NCBI RefSeq assembly: GCF_042477335.2 | Contig: NC_091245.1 | Span: forward strand, 118,764,501-118,828,500 | Origin: Ovis canadensis | Lineage: Eukaryota; Chordata; Mammalia; Artiodactyla; Bovidae | DNA: 64,000 nucleotides | Reading direction: 5' to 3' | In this document: positions 12,116 to 49,722 of the stretch, piece by piece | How positions within the stretch are numbered: the stretch's first letter is position 1 | Layout of the letters: every line of letters begins with the position of its first letter | Made by a program: the position numbers and the translations under genes | The notes under the pieces: generated by a model | Seen by the model: only the letters and a program-made list of their open reading frames with translations | Database searches by the model: none | Told to the model about the DNA's origin: nothing

Positions 12116-12404
12116 ATCCTTACTGTGTGAGGCTCTGAAGAGTCAAACCGGTGCGTGCAGTGCCCAGCTCTGTCCTCCAATGGCTAAGGGCCAGCTCAGG
12201 CTCCAGCACGAGGTGAGGGGGAAAGCATGAGCGCCACCTGCTGGTGAAACTTCATCAACCGTCAGCAACCAGAGCAACCTCGTGTTCCAAGGACCCCACC
12301 CACCCAGAGTTGGGCCGGTTTCCCTTTCTCCCCTATAGCATTTGCTTCCAAAGATGCTCTCCCAACTCAATCGAAAACAGCTCTCTCAGTTCCCTCTCTT
12401 AAGC
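12116..12404. other. Intergenic DNA, no feature recognised
   Basis: Moderate GC content, no known repeat seen and no supported gene. Confidence 0.4.
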
Positions 12405-12590
12405 TGCGCTGTCCAATAGAACTTTCTGATATGATGGAAATATTCACCTCCACTGTCCACTACAGGAACCACGACCCACATGTGCCATGGAATACTTGAA
12501 ATGTGGTGAGAGCAACTAAAAGGCTGAGTCTGCGTTTTGTTTTGTGTTTAAACAGCTACATGTGGCTAGTGATAGCACAGCAGTAGGGCA
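12405..12590 (+). mobile_element. MER5-like DNA transposon remnant
   Basis: It opens with GCTGTCCAATAGAACTTTCTG and continues through CTTGAAATGTGG and CTACATGTGGCTAGTG, the pattern of the MER5A hAT-type non-autonomous element. Confidence 0.75.
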
Positions 12591-12749
12591 GTGGCTCTCA
12601 ACCTTGACTGTCCCCTAAATTCACCCTGGCAGGAACCTTTTAAGAATACAGACGAGTTAGGCTAAATCCCAAATCAATTAAATTAGAATCTATTTTCAAA
12701 GCTTTCTCTGGGTATTTCAGACATGTGGCCAAAGTTGAGAACCACTGTT
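12591..12749. mobile_element. MER20-like hAT DNA transposon remnant
   Basis: Bounded by CAGTGGCTCTCAA and TTGAGAACCACTG, inverted ends of about 13 bases typical of hAT-Charlie elements. It lies next to the MER5-like copy. Confidence 0.7.
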
Positions 12750-14268
12750 CTAAAGGCAGTGTTTGGTAAACTATTGTGCTATGAATCTCCTGGGGCTCTT
12801 GTGAAAATACAGACTCTTGATTCATAGGCCTGCTGCCCTGGGACCATACTGTGTACCAGGGCTCTACCCTACCCTTCTAATCCGTTCACCTGCACACACA
12901 CTGAGTACTTGTGAGCCCAGTGGCACGGCAGTTCTGGCTTTTAGTCTCCATTCTAGCCAGAGAAGATGTAATAAGCCTGTAATCTCAAATAGTGACAAAT
13001 GCTTTGAAGTAAATAAAATAGCATAATGGGATGAGGGTGTGTGCAGCTACTGTAGATTTAAGGAGATAAATGTTTAGTTTGGGGCTTTCAGGAGCTTATA
13101 GGGAGACCATGGGAAATCTGGGAAGACATGCTCTCTGGGGAAGAGGGACAGTGAACGTGAGGTTCCTGAGGCAAGAACAAGTCTGGCAGTGTAACGCACA
13201 GGTGAACAGAGGAAGCGGCAGCAGTGAGATCGCAGGGCACGGTGGTCACGGTAAGGAACATGGATTGTGTTCTAACTAAAAGCCACAGTCGGTCTTAAGC
13301 CAAGCATGAGGAATTCTAGCTTACAGTAAGGAGACTGCTCACTGCTGATCTGACTTGATAGTTTTTCACAGCATCTCTTAACTGCTAAGGCTTAGTCTCC
13401 TTTTTCCCCTTTGCGGATTTTTTCCCCTCAATACCCTAGAAAGAAAAACATAGGTCTTTAGGTATTAAAAAAACAAGGAATTATTTTTACTTCAAATGAG
13501 AGCCAAATTCAGAACTAGGCACTTTGGAGAAGCCAGGGTGGAAATTGCCATTGTAAGAAGCAGGCAAGGGTTCGGGGCTGTCCAAACCCCCATCTCTGGA
13601 AGCTCCTGGTAGGATGGCTTCCATGCTGCTGTCAGCAAACTGTAACCAACTTTCATTCTGCCAGATTTTTGCCTTAGGCAGCAAGAGACTCTAAGGTAAG
13701 AAATAGAGGAGCAGGTGGAAAGACGGGGCCCAATGGCTACCTTTTATCTGAAAAAGACCTGCCCAAGTGAGCAACTGCTTCTATATGGAATCACTGAAAA
13801 GCCAGACCAGAGATCAGCACTCTGAGCTACTGCAAAGGAGTGAGCCAACATGAGTCTTGGTTTTCCTCTTTCCCATTAATACAACTCCAAGACAGTTTCT
13901 ATCAATAGCCATTAAATGACGGTTTCCCACAAGAATTTGTCAACCAAAGAAATCCTAAAATGCATATGAAGGAACATGAGCTGAATACATTTACACGTGG
14001 CTTCATCAAGATACAGGGTTAGTTAAGTTATTACTTCTAAGAAAATCTTGGGAAAGATATGCACCCAAATATTAACAGTAGTTACCTCCAGAGGATCAGA
14101 TTAGATGGGAGGAGGGAGAAAGAAAGATACCTTCTGCTTAACTTTCAAAAGTGAATCAAAATACTGGTGGAGAAAAAAAGATTCCAGGAGAATTTAACTA
14201 GATGACACAACTTCTTCTAAACCAAAGGAAGGCCTGGACTCTAGGCTAAATCATGTTTCCTTAAATGC

Positions 14269-14270
<2 letters not shown>
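12750..14270. other. Intergenic DNA with weak old repeat traces
   Basis: No gene recognised. Bases 12755-12860 resemble another worn hAT-type repeat. Bases 13960-14190 look like an old L1 3' end (ATATGCACCCAAATATTAACAG). Confidence 0.4.

Positions 14271-14315
<45 letters not shown>
14271..14315. repeat. (TA)n microsatellite, about 22 units
   Basis: An uninterrupted TA dinucleotide run of 45 bases, likely variable in length between animals. Confidence 0.95.
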
Positions 14316-14317
<2 letters not shown>

Positions 14318-14429
14318 TTGTCCTAAGATGCTTCTTTAACAGCTAAGAATCATTGTTCAGGCCAATTTGTGAAATACAATAGCTGTTAACATCTGGAACA
14401 CACTGGACAAGGCTGGGGTGGCAGCTGGA

Positions 14430-14880
14430 ATAATGCTCCCCATCAGGTATGCCCATGTCCTAATTTTTGGGACCTTTGAATATTACTTTATATGGCAAAA
14501 GGAGTCTTTACAGATATGACTAAGTTAAGGGTCTTGAGAGATAATTATGGGCCATCTGGTCAGCCCCCAATCCTGTCACAATTGTCCAGAAACAGAGGGA
14601 GATCTGCCTACACAGAGGAGGGCAAGGGAAGCAGGGAGAGACTCAATGTCAAGCTGTTGGTGCTGAAGACAGAGGAGGGGCCACAAGCCACAGAATGCAC
14701 TCTAGAGAAGGAAAAGGCAGGAGGGTTCTCTCCTAGAGCCTACAGAGGGAGCTGGGCCCTGCCAACACCCTGATCTGCCCAGCGAAACCATTCTGGACTT
14801 CTGATTCCAGAGACACAAAATAATAAAGGTGTTGTTTTAAAGTCCCCACATTTGCAGTAAACTGTCATAGGAAATGAATA
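14430..14880 (+). mobile_element. MaLR/MLT1-like solo LTR remnant
   Basis: Phrases such as AATAATGCTCCCC, TATGGCAAAAGGAGTC, ACTAAGTTAAGG and GGACTTCTGATTCCAGAG recur in old MLT1-type LTRs. AATAATAAAGG near 14819 would serve as its polyadenylation signal. The family name is a judgement from memory. Confidence 0.5.
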
Positions 14881-15211
14881 CAAAGAACTAAGGACTAGGA
14901 ATCGTGGAAGGAGCAGAAAGCACAAGAATGACAAGCCTACATTCCTGGGTTGGAACCGCGCTCCTCAACCTATGACTCGACTATGGTCAAGACCTTTCCA
15001 ATTCTGAGTTTCTTCATCTAAAAATTAGGGCTAAGAACTTCTTCATGTTTAGTGTGAGTATTTGATGAGAGGGGAAGTAGCAGATGGAACAACCTAGCTA
15101 CTTTCTCTTCAGAGGGACTGCTAGAAACTTGTCTTATCCAGGTGGTTCCTACTGATGAAGTCACACCAGGATCCCCTCAGATATGGGGTGAGATCCCTGT
15201 TGGCCTTGCTC

Positions 15212-16181
15212 AGTATCCATAACCCTCTGTACAAGTATCCATCAAGAGAGGACCCTGTGTGCAAGTATCCACCAAGAGAGAGGACCCTGTGTGCAAGTAT
15301 CCATGAAGAGAGAGGACCCTGTGTGCAAGTATCCACCAAGAAAGAGGACCCTGTGTGCAAGTATCCACCGAGGGAGGACCCTGTGTGCAAGTATCCACCG
15401 AGGGAGGACCCTGTGTGTAAGTATCCACCGAGGGAGGACCCTATGTGCAAGTATCCACTGAGAGAGGACCCTGTGTGCAAGTATCCACCAAGAGAGAGGA
15501 CCCTGTGTGCAAGTATCCACCGAGGGAGGACCCTGTGTGCAAGTATCCACTGAGAGAGGACCCTGTGTGCAAGTATCCACCGAGGGAGGACCCTGTGTGC
15601 AAGTATCCACTGAGAGAGGACCCTGTGTGCAAGTATCCACCAAGAGAGAGGACCCTGTGTACAAGTATCCACCAAGAGAGAGGACCCTGTGTGCAAGTAT
15701 CCACCGAGGGAGGACCCTGTGTGCAAGTATCCACCAAGAGAGAGGACCCTGTGTGCAAGTATCTACCAAGAGAGAGGACCCTGTGTGCAAGTATCCACCA
15801 AGAGAGAGGACCCTATGTGCAAGTATCCACTGAGAGAGGACCCTGTGTGCAAGTATCCACCAAGAGAGAGGACCCTGTGTGCAAGTATCCACCGAGGGAG
15901 GACCCTGTGTGCAAGTATCCACTGAGAGAGGACCCTGTGTGCAAGTATCCACCAAGAGAGAGGACCCTGTGTACAAGTATCCACCAAGAGAGAGGACCCT
16001 GTGTGCAAGTATCCACCGAGGGAGGACCCTGTGTGCAAGTATCCACCAAGAGAGAGGACCCTGTGTGCAAGTATCTACCAAGAGAGAGGACCCTGTGTGC
16101 AAGTATCCACCAAGAGAGAGGACCCTGTGTGCAAGTATCCACCGAGGGAGGACCCTCTGTGCAGTTATCTATCAAGAAAGG
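15212..16181 (+). repeat. Minisatellite of 30 and 32 bp units with 312-bp higher-order repeat
   Basis: Thirty full units run from 15232 to 16161, with degenerate half units at each end. Type A is 32 bases (CAAGTATCCACCAAGAGAGA...). Types B (CCGAGGGAGG core) and C (CTGAGAGAGG core) are 30 bases. All end GGACCCTGTGTG. From 15232 the order is short-A, A, A', A'', B, B, B', C, A, B, C, B, C, A, A, B, A, A, A, C, A, B, C, A, A, B, A, A, A, B. Marker variants repeat exactly 312 bases apart: ACAAG at 15661 and 15973, and ATCTACC at 15761 and 16073. This shows duplication of a ten-unit block. The unit has no stop codon, so long frames appear on both strands, but nothing suggests a protein. Confidence 0.95.
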
Positions 16182-16285
16182 ATGATTCAACTGTTCTCAT
16201 CCCCTAATTACAGTGTTTTCCCACCACAGTATACATAAACAGATGCAGGCCCGGTAACAAGAATCATCCCTCATCTCTTAGCTAC

Positions 16286-16769
16286 TGTGATGATTAATTT
16301 TATGTGTCGGTCAGCCTGGGCATCAGCCTGGGCTATATGATGCCCCAGTGTGTCTATGAGGGTGTTTCCAGAAGAGATCAGCGTTTGAACTGGTGAACTA
16401 ATAAGCAGTTTGAACTGGTGAACTAATAGGCAAAGCAGATGGCCTTCCCCACTGTGGTTGGGCCTCATCCTATCCATTCAACACCTCAACCAGAACCCAA
16501 AGCCAGAAAAGCGGCAGATCCACCCTCTGCTGGAGCAGAGAGTCCGTCTTCTGCCCTTAGACGCCAGCAGCACTCCTGGTTCTCAGGCCTCAGGACATGG
16601 ACTGAATTACACCACTATCTTTCCTGGGTTCCAGCTTGCAGCCAGAAGACTATGGGCCTTCTCTCTCAGCTGCCATAATAATCTCATGAGCCAACTCCCG
16701 TAAGAAATCTTTGCTTACGCTCACCTGTTCTACTCAACTGGTTCTGTTGCTCTGGAGAACCCTAATACT
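16286..16769 (+). mobile_element. MaLR-type LTR remnant
   Basis: It starts TGTGATGATTAATTTTATGTG and ends GGAGAACCCTAATAC, the typical borders of a mammalian MaLR LTR. It includes a 25-base duplication GTTTGAACTGGTGAAC (about 16384 and 16409). It lies just beyond the ALDH9A1 3' end. Confidence 0.6.
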
Positions 16770-17054
16770 ATTAAACCTAAATTACTCCCCTGAAAGGATG
16801 GTAAGGCAGCAAGGTAAGGATTGCTGCAACAGTCTGAGACGTCACTGTGAACTGACAGCCCTTCTAAGACAGGCCCTGTTCTTAACACGGAGCCCAGAAG
16901 CCTGCGTGGGCCGCTGATAGTTCGTTAGGGCAACAGAAGCCCGCCTGTGTGTACTCACTGCAAAGAATGTCAAATCCTCTGTCTTAAACATTTAACTTTA
17001 GCCTATCCTGTGTCTCCCTATAGCCCTACGATGTGTTTAGCTTGAAAACATGAC

Positions 17055-17709
17055 ACTGAGAGGACTCGGTGTGATTTATTTAGTTTCAGTATACTGCAGT
17101 GGCATACAAAGGATCTGTACATTTAAAAGGAAACCTTTCCATCGTAAGAGTGCAAGCTGTAACTCAAGGACTGGAGCTGATTCCCCCCCAACCACCACTA
17201 CCACCACCACCACACGCTGGCTCTGGCCAATCAGTGTCCACGCCCCACTCACCCGCCTGTTAGCCAAGGCCGCTCTCCCGACTGTCAGCCTTCTCTGTGA
17301 AATGACAAGGGACCATGGACTTCAGAACGCCAAGAAACAGACATCTCTTCTGATACGCCCAGGAACCTCTAAAGGCAAGTATTCTTTAAGGCATACTAAA
17401 ATGAACCCATGAGTGGGTGGGCTCCAGGGAAGCCTGGAGGGCTCCTGGTCCTCCCCCTGTTCTCTGGAAAGTTGTTGGTGACTCTCAAAGATTATTTACA
17501 GAAATCTGCTTTGAGGAAAAACAAGCTTTCTTGATTAGTATATAAAAGACACTTAGGCACATTTTGACTTAGGAAACTGAGCCATTCAGAGCATCACTGA
17601 ACCATTTTCCTATCCTGAATGACCGATATTCTGGGTCTGAACCAGCAGGCGGCTGTACGGCCAGTCGTGACAGCTGGCTCTCGTTATTCACTGGGGTCAC
17701 TGCGTGGGT
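17055..17709 (-). other. ALDH9A1: ALDH9A1 3' untranslated region (approximate end)
   Basis: About 650 bases follow the stop codon before the first good polyadenylation signal. The stretch is not covered by a recognised transposon. It contains a short (ACC)n run near 17187-17213. The 3' end is inferred from the signal, not observed. Confidence 0.6.
17075..17080 (-). terminator. ALDH9A1 polyadenylation signal AATAAA
   Basis: A canonical AATAAA on the minus strand lies 630 bases past the stop. The next bases downstream (17060-17041, minus strand) are GT- and T-rich (GTGTCATGTTTTC), as expected for a cleavage region. Confidence 0.6.
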
Positions 17710-46408
<28,699 letters not shown>

Positions 46409-46723
46409 GGGGGGCAGGAGCGGCGGAGAGGGCCAAGCCAGAGGGGCGGGGCCGCGGGAGGACGGGCCCGCGGAGAGGGGAGGGGCCGCGGAGAGGGGAG
46501 GGGCCGCGGGAGAGCGGGGTAAGACGCGGGCTGAGGGAGGGGCGGGGCCGAGGGAGGGGCGGGGTAGCCGAGATGGGAGGGGCCGCGGGAGGGCGGGGGC
46601 CGCTGGAGGGCGGGGCAAGACGCGGGCTGAGGGGAGGGGCGGAGCAGCGGGGAGGGGCGGGGCCGAGGCAAGACGCTGGCTCAGGGAGGGGCGCGCCCGG
46701 CCTAGAGTTGAGGGCCCTGGGGC

Positions 46724-46894
46724 AGGAGGAGAAGGGGACGACAGAGGATGAGATGGCTGGATGGCATCACTGACTCGATGGACGCGAGTCTGAGTGAACT
46801 CCGGGAGTTGGTGATGGACAGGGAGGCCTGGAGTGCTGCGATTCATGGGGTCGCAGAGTCGGACACGACTGAGCGACTGAACTGAACTGAACTG
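46724..46894 (+). mobile_element. BovB LINE 3' tail, 5'-truncated
   Basis: A 170-base end of BovB, recognisable by GATGGCATCACTGACTCGATGG and the terminal GAACTGAACTGAACTGA repeats. It lies directly upstream of the CpG-rich ALDH9A1 promoter, about 320 bases from the first ATG and opposite in orientation to the gene. Confidence 0.9.
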
Positions 46895-47084
46895 AGACAA
46901 GGGCCGGCCTTCCGGGGCGGAGTTTGCAAGACTTTTCCGTGCAGTCAGTTGGCTAGTCAGTGGTGCAGGTCCGCCCCTCGCTTAGCCTAGAGGCTGGGTG
47001 GCACACCAGAGTCTTACACAGAAACGCACGCACGCCCACGCACTCGCCTTCTCCCCCCTCACTGTCTCGTTTTTCTTTCTTCCA

Positions 47085-47314
47085 GAAAGTGAAAATGAAG
47101 TCGCTCAGTCGTGTCCGACTCTTTGCGAGCCCATGGACTGTAGCCCACCAGGCTCCTCAGTCCATGGAATTTCCCAGGCAAGAGTACTGGAGTGGGTTGC
47201 CATTTCCTTCTCCAGGGGACCTTCCCAACCCAGGGATCGAACCCAGGCTTCCCGTACTGCGGCAGATGCTTTACTGCGGCAGACACTTTACCATCTGAGC
47301 CACCAGAGAAGCTC
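47085..47314 (-). mobile_element. Bov-tA SINE upstream of ALDH9A1 (reverse strand)
   Basis: The plus strand reads GAAAATGAAGTCGCTCAGTC to CATCTGAGCCACCAGAG, with a doubled GACACTTTACC-like end. Confidence 0.92.
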
Positions 47315-47402
47315 AGTATTTAAAACAAGAGTTTTCAGGTACATCACTACATGTAATCAGCCTAGGGTCTGTCTTCTGATCATTCTCTAACGAAAGGGGA
47401 GG

Positions 47403-47533
47403 ATTAGATCCAGTGATTAGGACTCCTTGTTTCCACTGCACTAGACACCGTTGAACCCCTGATGGAGGAACTAAGATCAAAAGATCACACATACCACGCC
47501 AGGGCATATGTGTGTGTGTGTGCGTGTGTGTGT
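47403..47533 (+). mobile_element. Worn CHR-type SINE followed by (GT)n
   Basis: CCAGTGATTAGGACTCC, GTTGAACCCCTGATGG and GGAACTAAGATC follow the CHR pattern. A (TG)n run with one interruption closes it at about 47510-47533. Confidence 0.65.
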
Positions 47534-47535
47534 AA

Positions 47536-47753
47536 TGAAAGAAAGTTAAAGTGTTAGTTTCTCAGTCTTGTCTGACTCTTTGAGACCCCAAGGACTGTAG
47601 TCCCCCCGGCTCCTCTGTCCATGGAATTTTCCAGGCTAGAATACTGGAGTGGGTAGCCATTCCCTCCTCCAAGGGATCTTCCCAACCCAGGGATGGAACC
47701 CAGCTCTCCTAAAACTGCAGGCAGATTGTTTAGCGTCTGAGAAACCAGGGAAG
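47536..47753 (-). mobile_element. Bov-tA SINE (reverse strand)
   Basis: AAGTGTTAGTTTCTCAGTC to CTGAGAAACCAGGGAAG on the plus strand. Confidence 0.9.
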
Positions 47754-48110
47754 TATATATTTATTTATCTATTTATCAATATCTCCTAGCTGAGCATGTT
47801 ATAACTTTCTCAGATTATCTGGTACACATCTCCCACACCTCAATCTTCATACAGATAATGAGGTTTACATTTCTTTCTTCTTCTAGATCAGTGTTTAAAA
47901 CAAGAGTTTTAAGTTCAAATAGATAACACAGACTTTGAAAAGAAAGTTGTATTTTTTTTTACTTTGGCAGGAAAGCACAACAGAGAAATCTATTCCATAT
48001 GATAAAAAACAGAGTTAAATTAACCACACCATAATTAGTCACAAAGTGACTCTGTGAATTAATTTTACTTCTGAATTAATTCTCTTTACCTCTGAATTAA
48101 TTAGGTATCA
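47754..48110. other. Intergenic DNA, AT-rich, nothing recognised
   Basis: No gene or named repeat; a short T run at 47951-47960. Confidence 0.4.
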
Positions 48111-48349
48111 TGCTTGGTTGGGCTTCCCTGGTGGCACTGGTAAACAATCTGCCTGCAGTGCAGGAGACCGGAGTTCTATCCCTGGATCAGGAAGATGCCC
48201 TGGAGGAGGGCATGGCAACCCACTCCAGTATCTTTCCTGGAGAATCCTATGGACAGATTCTCCCATGACAAGGAGCAGACTACAGTCCATGGGGTTGCAC
48301 AGAGTCAGACACGACTGAAGCGACTAAGCAGCAGCAGCGTGCTTGGTTG
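48111..48349 (+). mobile_element. Bov-tA SINE with exact 10-bp target duplication
   Basis: The SINE (48121-48339, ending in AGCAGCAGCAG) is framed by TGCTTGGTTG at 48111-48120 and 48340-48349. Confidence 0.93.
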
Positions 48350-48839
48350 TATTATCGAAGGCAAAGATAGCAGATGCTTATATAAGAAAGACATTTATTT
48401 CTCTATCATAGAACATGCTAAAGAGTGCAGCAATAATACAGTGGCCCTAAAGTGTTAGAAAGAGGCCCCCTCGGTTCTTCTGCTCTGACACTCTCACATG
48501 TTAATTTCTCCATTTCTTTCAAAGACCCCTCTCCCTTGTCTTCTCGTAGAGGCGCTTCAGACATATGGAGACATAGCTACCATCTTGTATGTCATAAAAA
48601 GCATCTAGACAATTCTGATCCAGGCGACTCATGTAGTCCTCGGACCACACTCAAAACAACTAAGTTTGTTTCCAAATTATGACTCTTGGAACACTGATTT
48701 TGTAAGATGTTCCTTATTTTAAAAAAGATTCTATTTAATATATCCTTCTCCTGGAAATTAACAATAATTATTAGCACATTTAGAGCTCAAGTAAGTGCTG
48801 CAGTAAAGAAATCTGTTCAAGTGAGGGAGATTAGAAGTA
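48350..48839. other. Intergenic DNA, nothing recognised
   Basis: No supported gene or clear repeat. Confidence 0.35.
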
Positions 48840-49065
48840 CAAACTTCCAGGTACAAAATAAAAGAGTCACAGAGGTATAATGTACAACACAGGGAATACA
48901 ATCAATAATATTGCAATAACTTTGTATGGTAACATATGGTAACCAGTCTTAAAGTGGTGATCATTTTATAATGTAGAGAAATATAGAATCACTCTGTTGT
49001 ATACCTGAAGCTAATGTAATATTTTAAGTTGATTATACTTCAATATAAAATAATAATAGAAGAAA
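48840..49065 (+). mobile_element. L1 3' UTR fragment
   Basis: GTATAATGTACAACACAGGG to GTTGTATACCTGAAGCTAATG and GATTATACTTCAATATAAAA. Confidence 0.8.
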
Positions 49066-49221
49066 GAAATTTGTTCAATGTTATAACCTATGATTTCCCT
49101 ATCTTATTTGAATGAGGCACTGTTTTTTCAAGTGACAACTGATAAACACTTTGGAAAATGTTTTGAAGTCAAGTTGGGAGATGAGACTTAAAGTTTAGCT
49201 AGTAAGGAGTCTTCGAGTGCA

Positions 49222-49428
49222 GTGTGTGCTAAGTTGCTTCTGTTGTGTCCGATTCTTTGCAATCCCATGGACTACAGCTCAACAGGCTCCTCTGTCCATA
49301 GCGATTCTCCAGGCAAGAATACTGGAGTGGGTTGCCATTCCCTCTTCCAGGGGATCTTCCCTACTCAGGGATCAAACCCACATCTCTTGTGGCTCCTGCA
49401 TTGTAGGAAGATTATATACTTGTGAGAA
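49222..49428 (-). mobile_element. Bov-tA SINE (reverse strand)
   Basis: AGTGTGTGCTAAGTTGCTTC to CTCCTGCATTGTAGG on the plus strand; the tRNA-derived end is degraded. Confidence 0.85.
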
Positions 49429-49722
49429 GCACCACATTTTTCTAAATTTCGTGAAAATTATAAATTTTGCAATCCACGAAGTTCAATCAAGCTCAAACAG
49501 AAGAAATACTAACAAAAGTACATCAACACACGTCCTAACCAAAATTCTAGGAAACTGTGATAAGTACAAGTTCTAAAATAGGTGTTACGGAGTCCTTCTT
49601 CAAGGATTATTCAGCTTTTGCAGCCTTATTTCACAATCAGGGAGCCCAGGGTTTGTTTTAACAAAACTTTTTTAGGCCAGGATTTCCACAGTTTCTTCAG
49701 GATTCTCTCACTTCACAATTTT

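Noticed and set aside
15212..16181. Possible CRISPR array
   Set aside because: The repeats are head-to-tail without unique spacers, and the host is a mammal.
15232..16185. Long open frames (246 and 286 codons) on both strands over the minisatellite
   Set aside because: They exist because the repeat unit has no stop codon. They are pure repeats on both strands and in several frames, with no start context or splice support.
1..17000. Exons of MGST3, a human neighbour of ALDH9A1
   Set aside because: No recognisable MGST3 peptide was found on the plus strand; it may lie outside the window.
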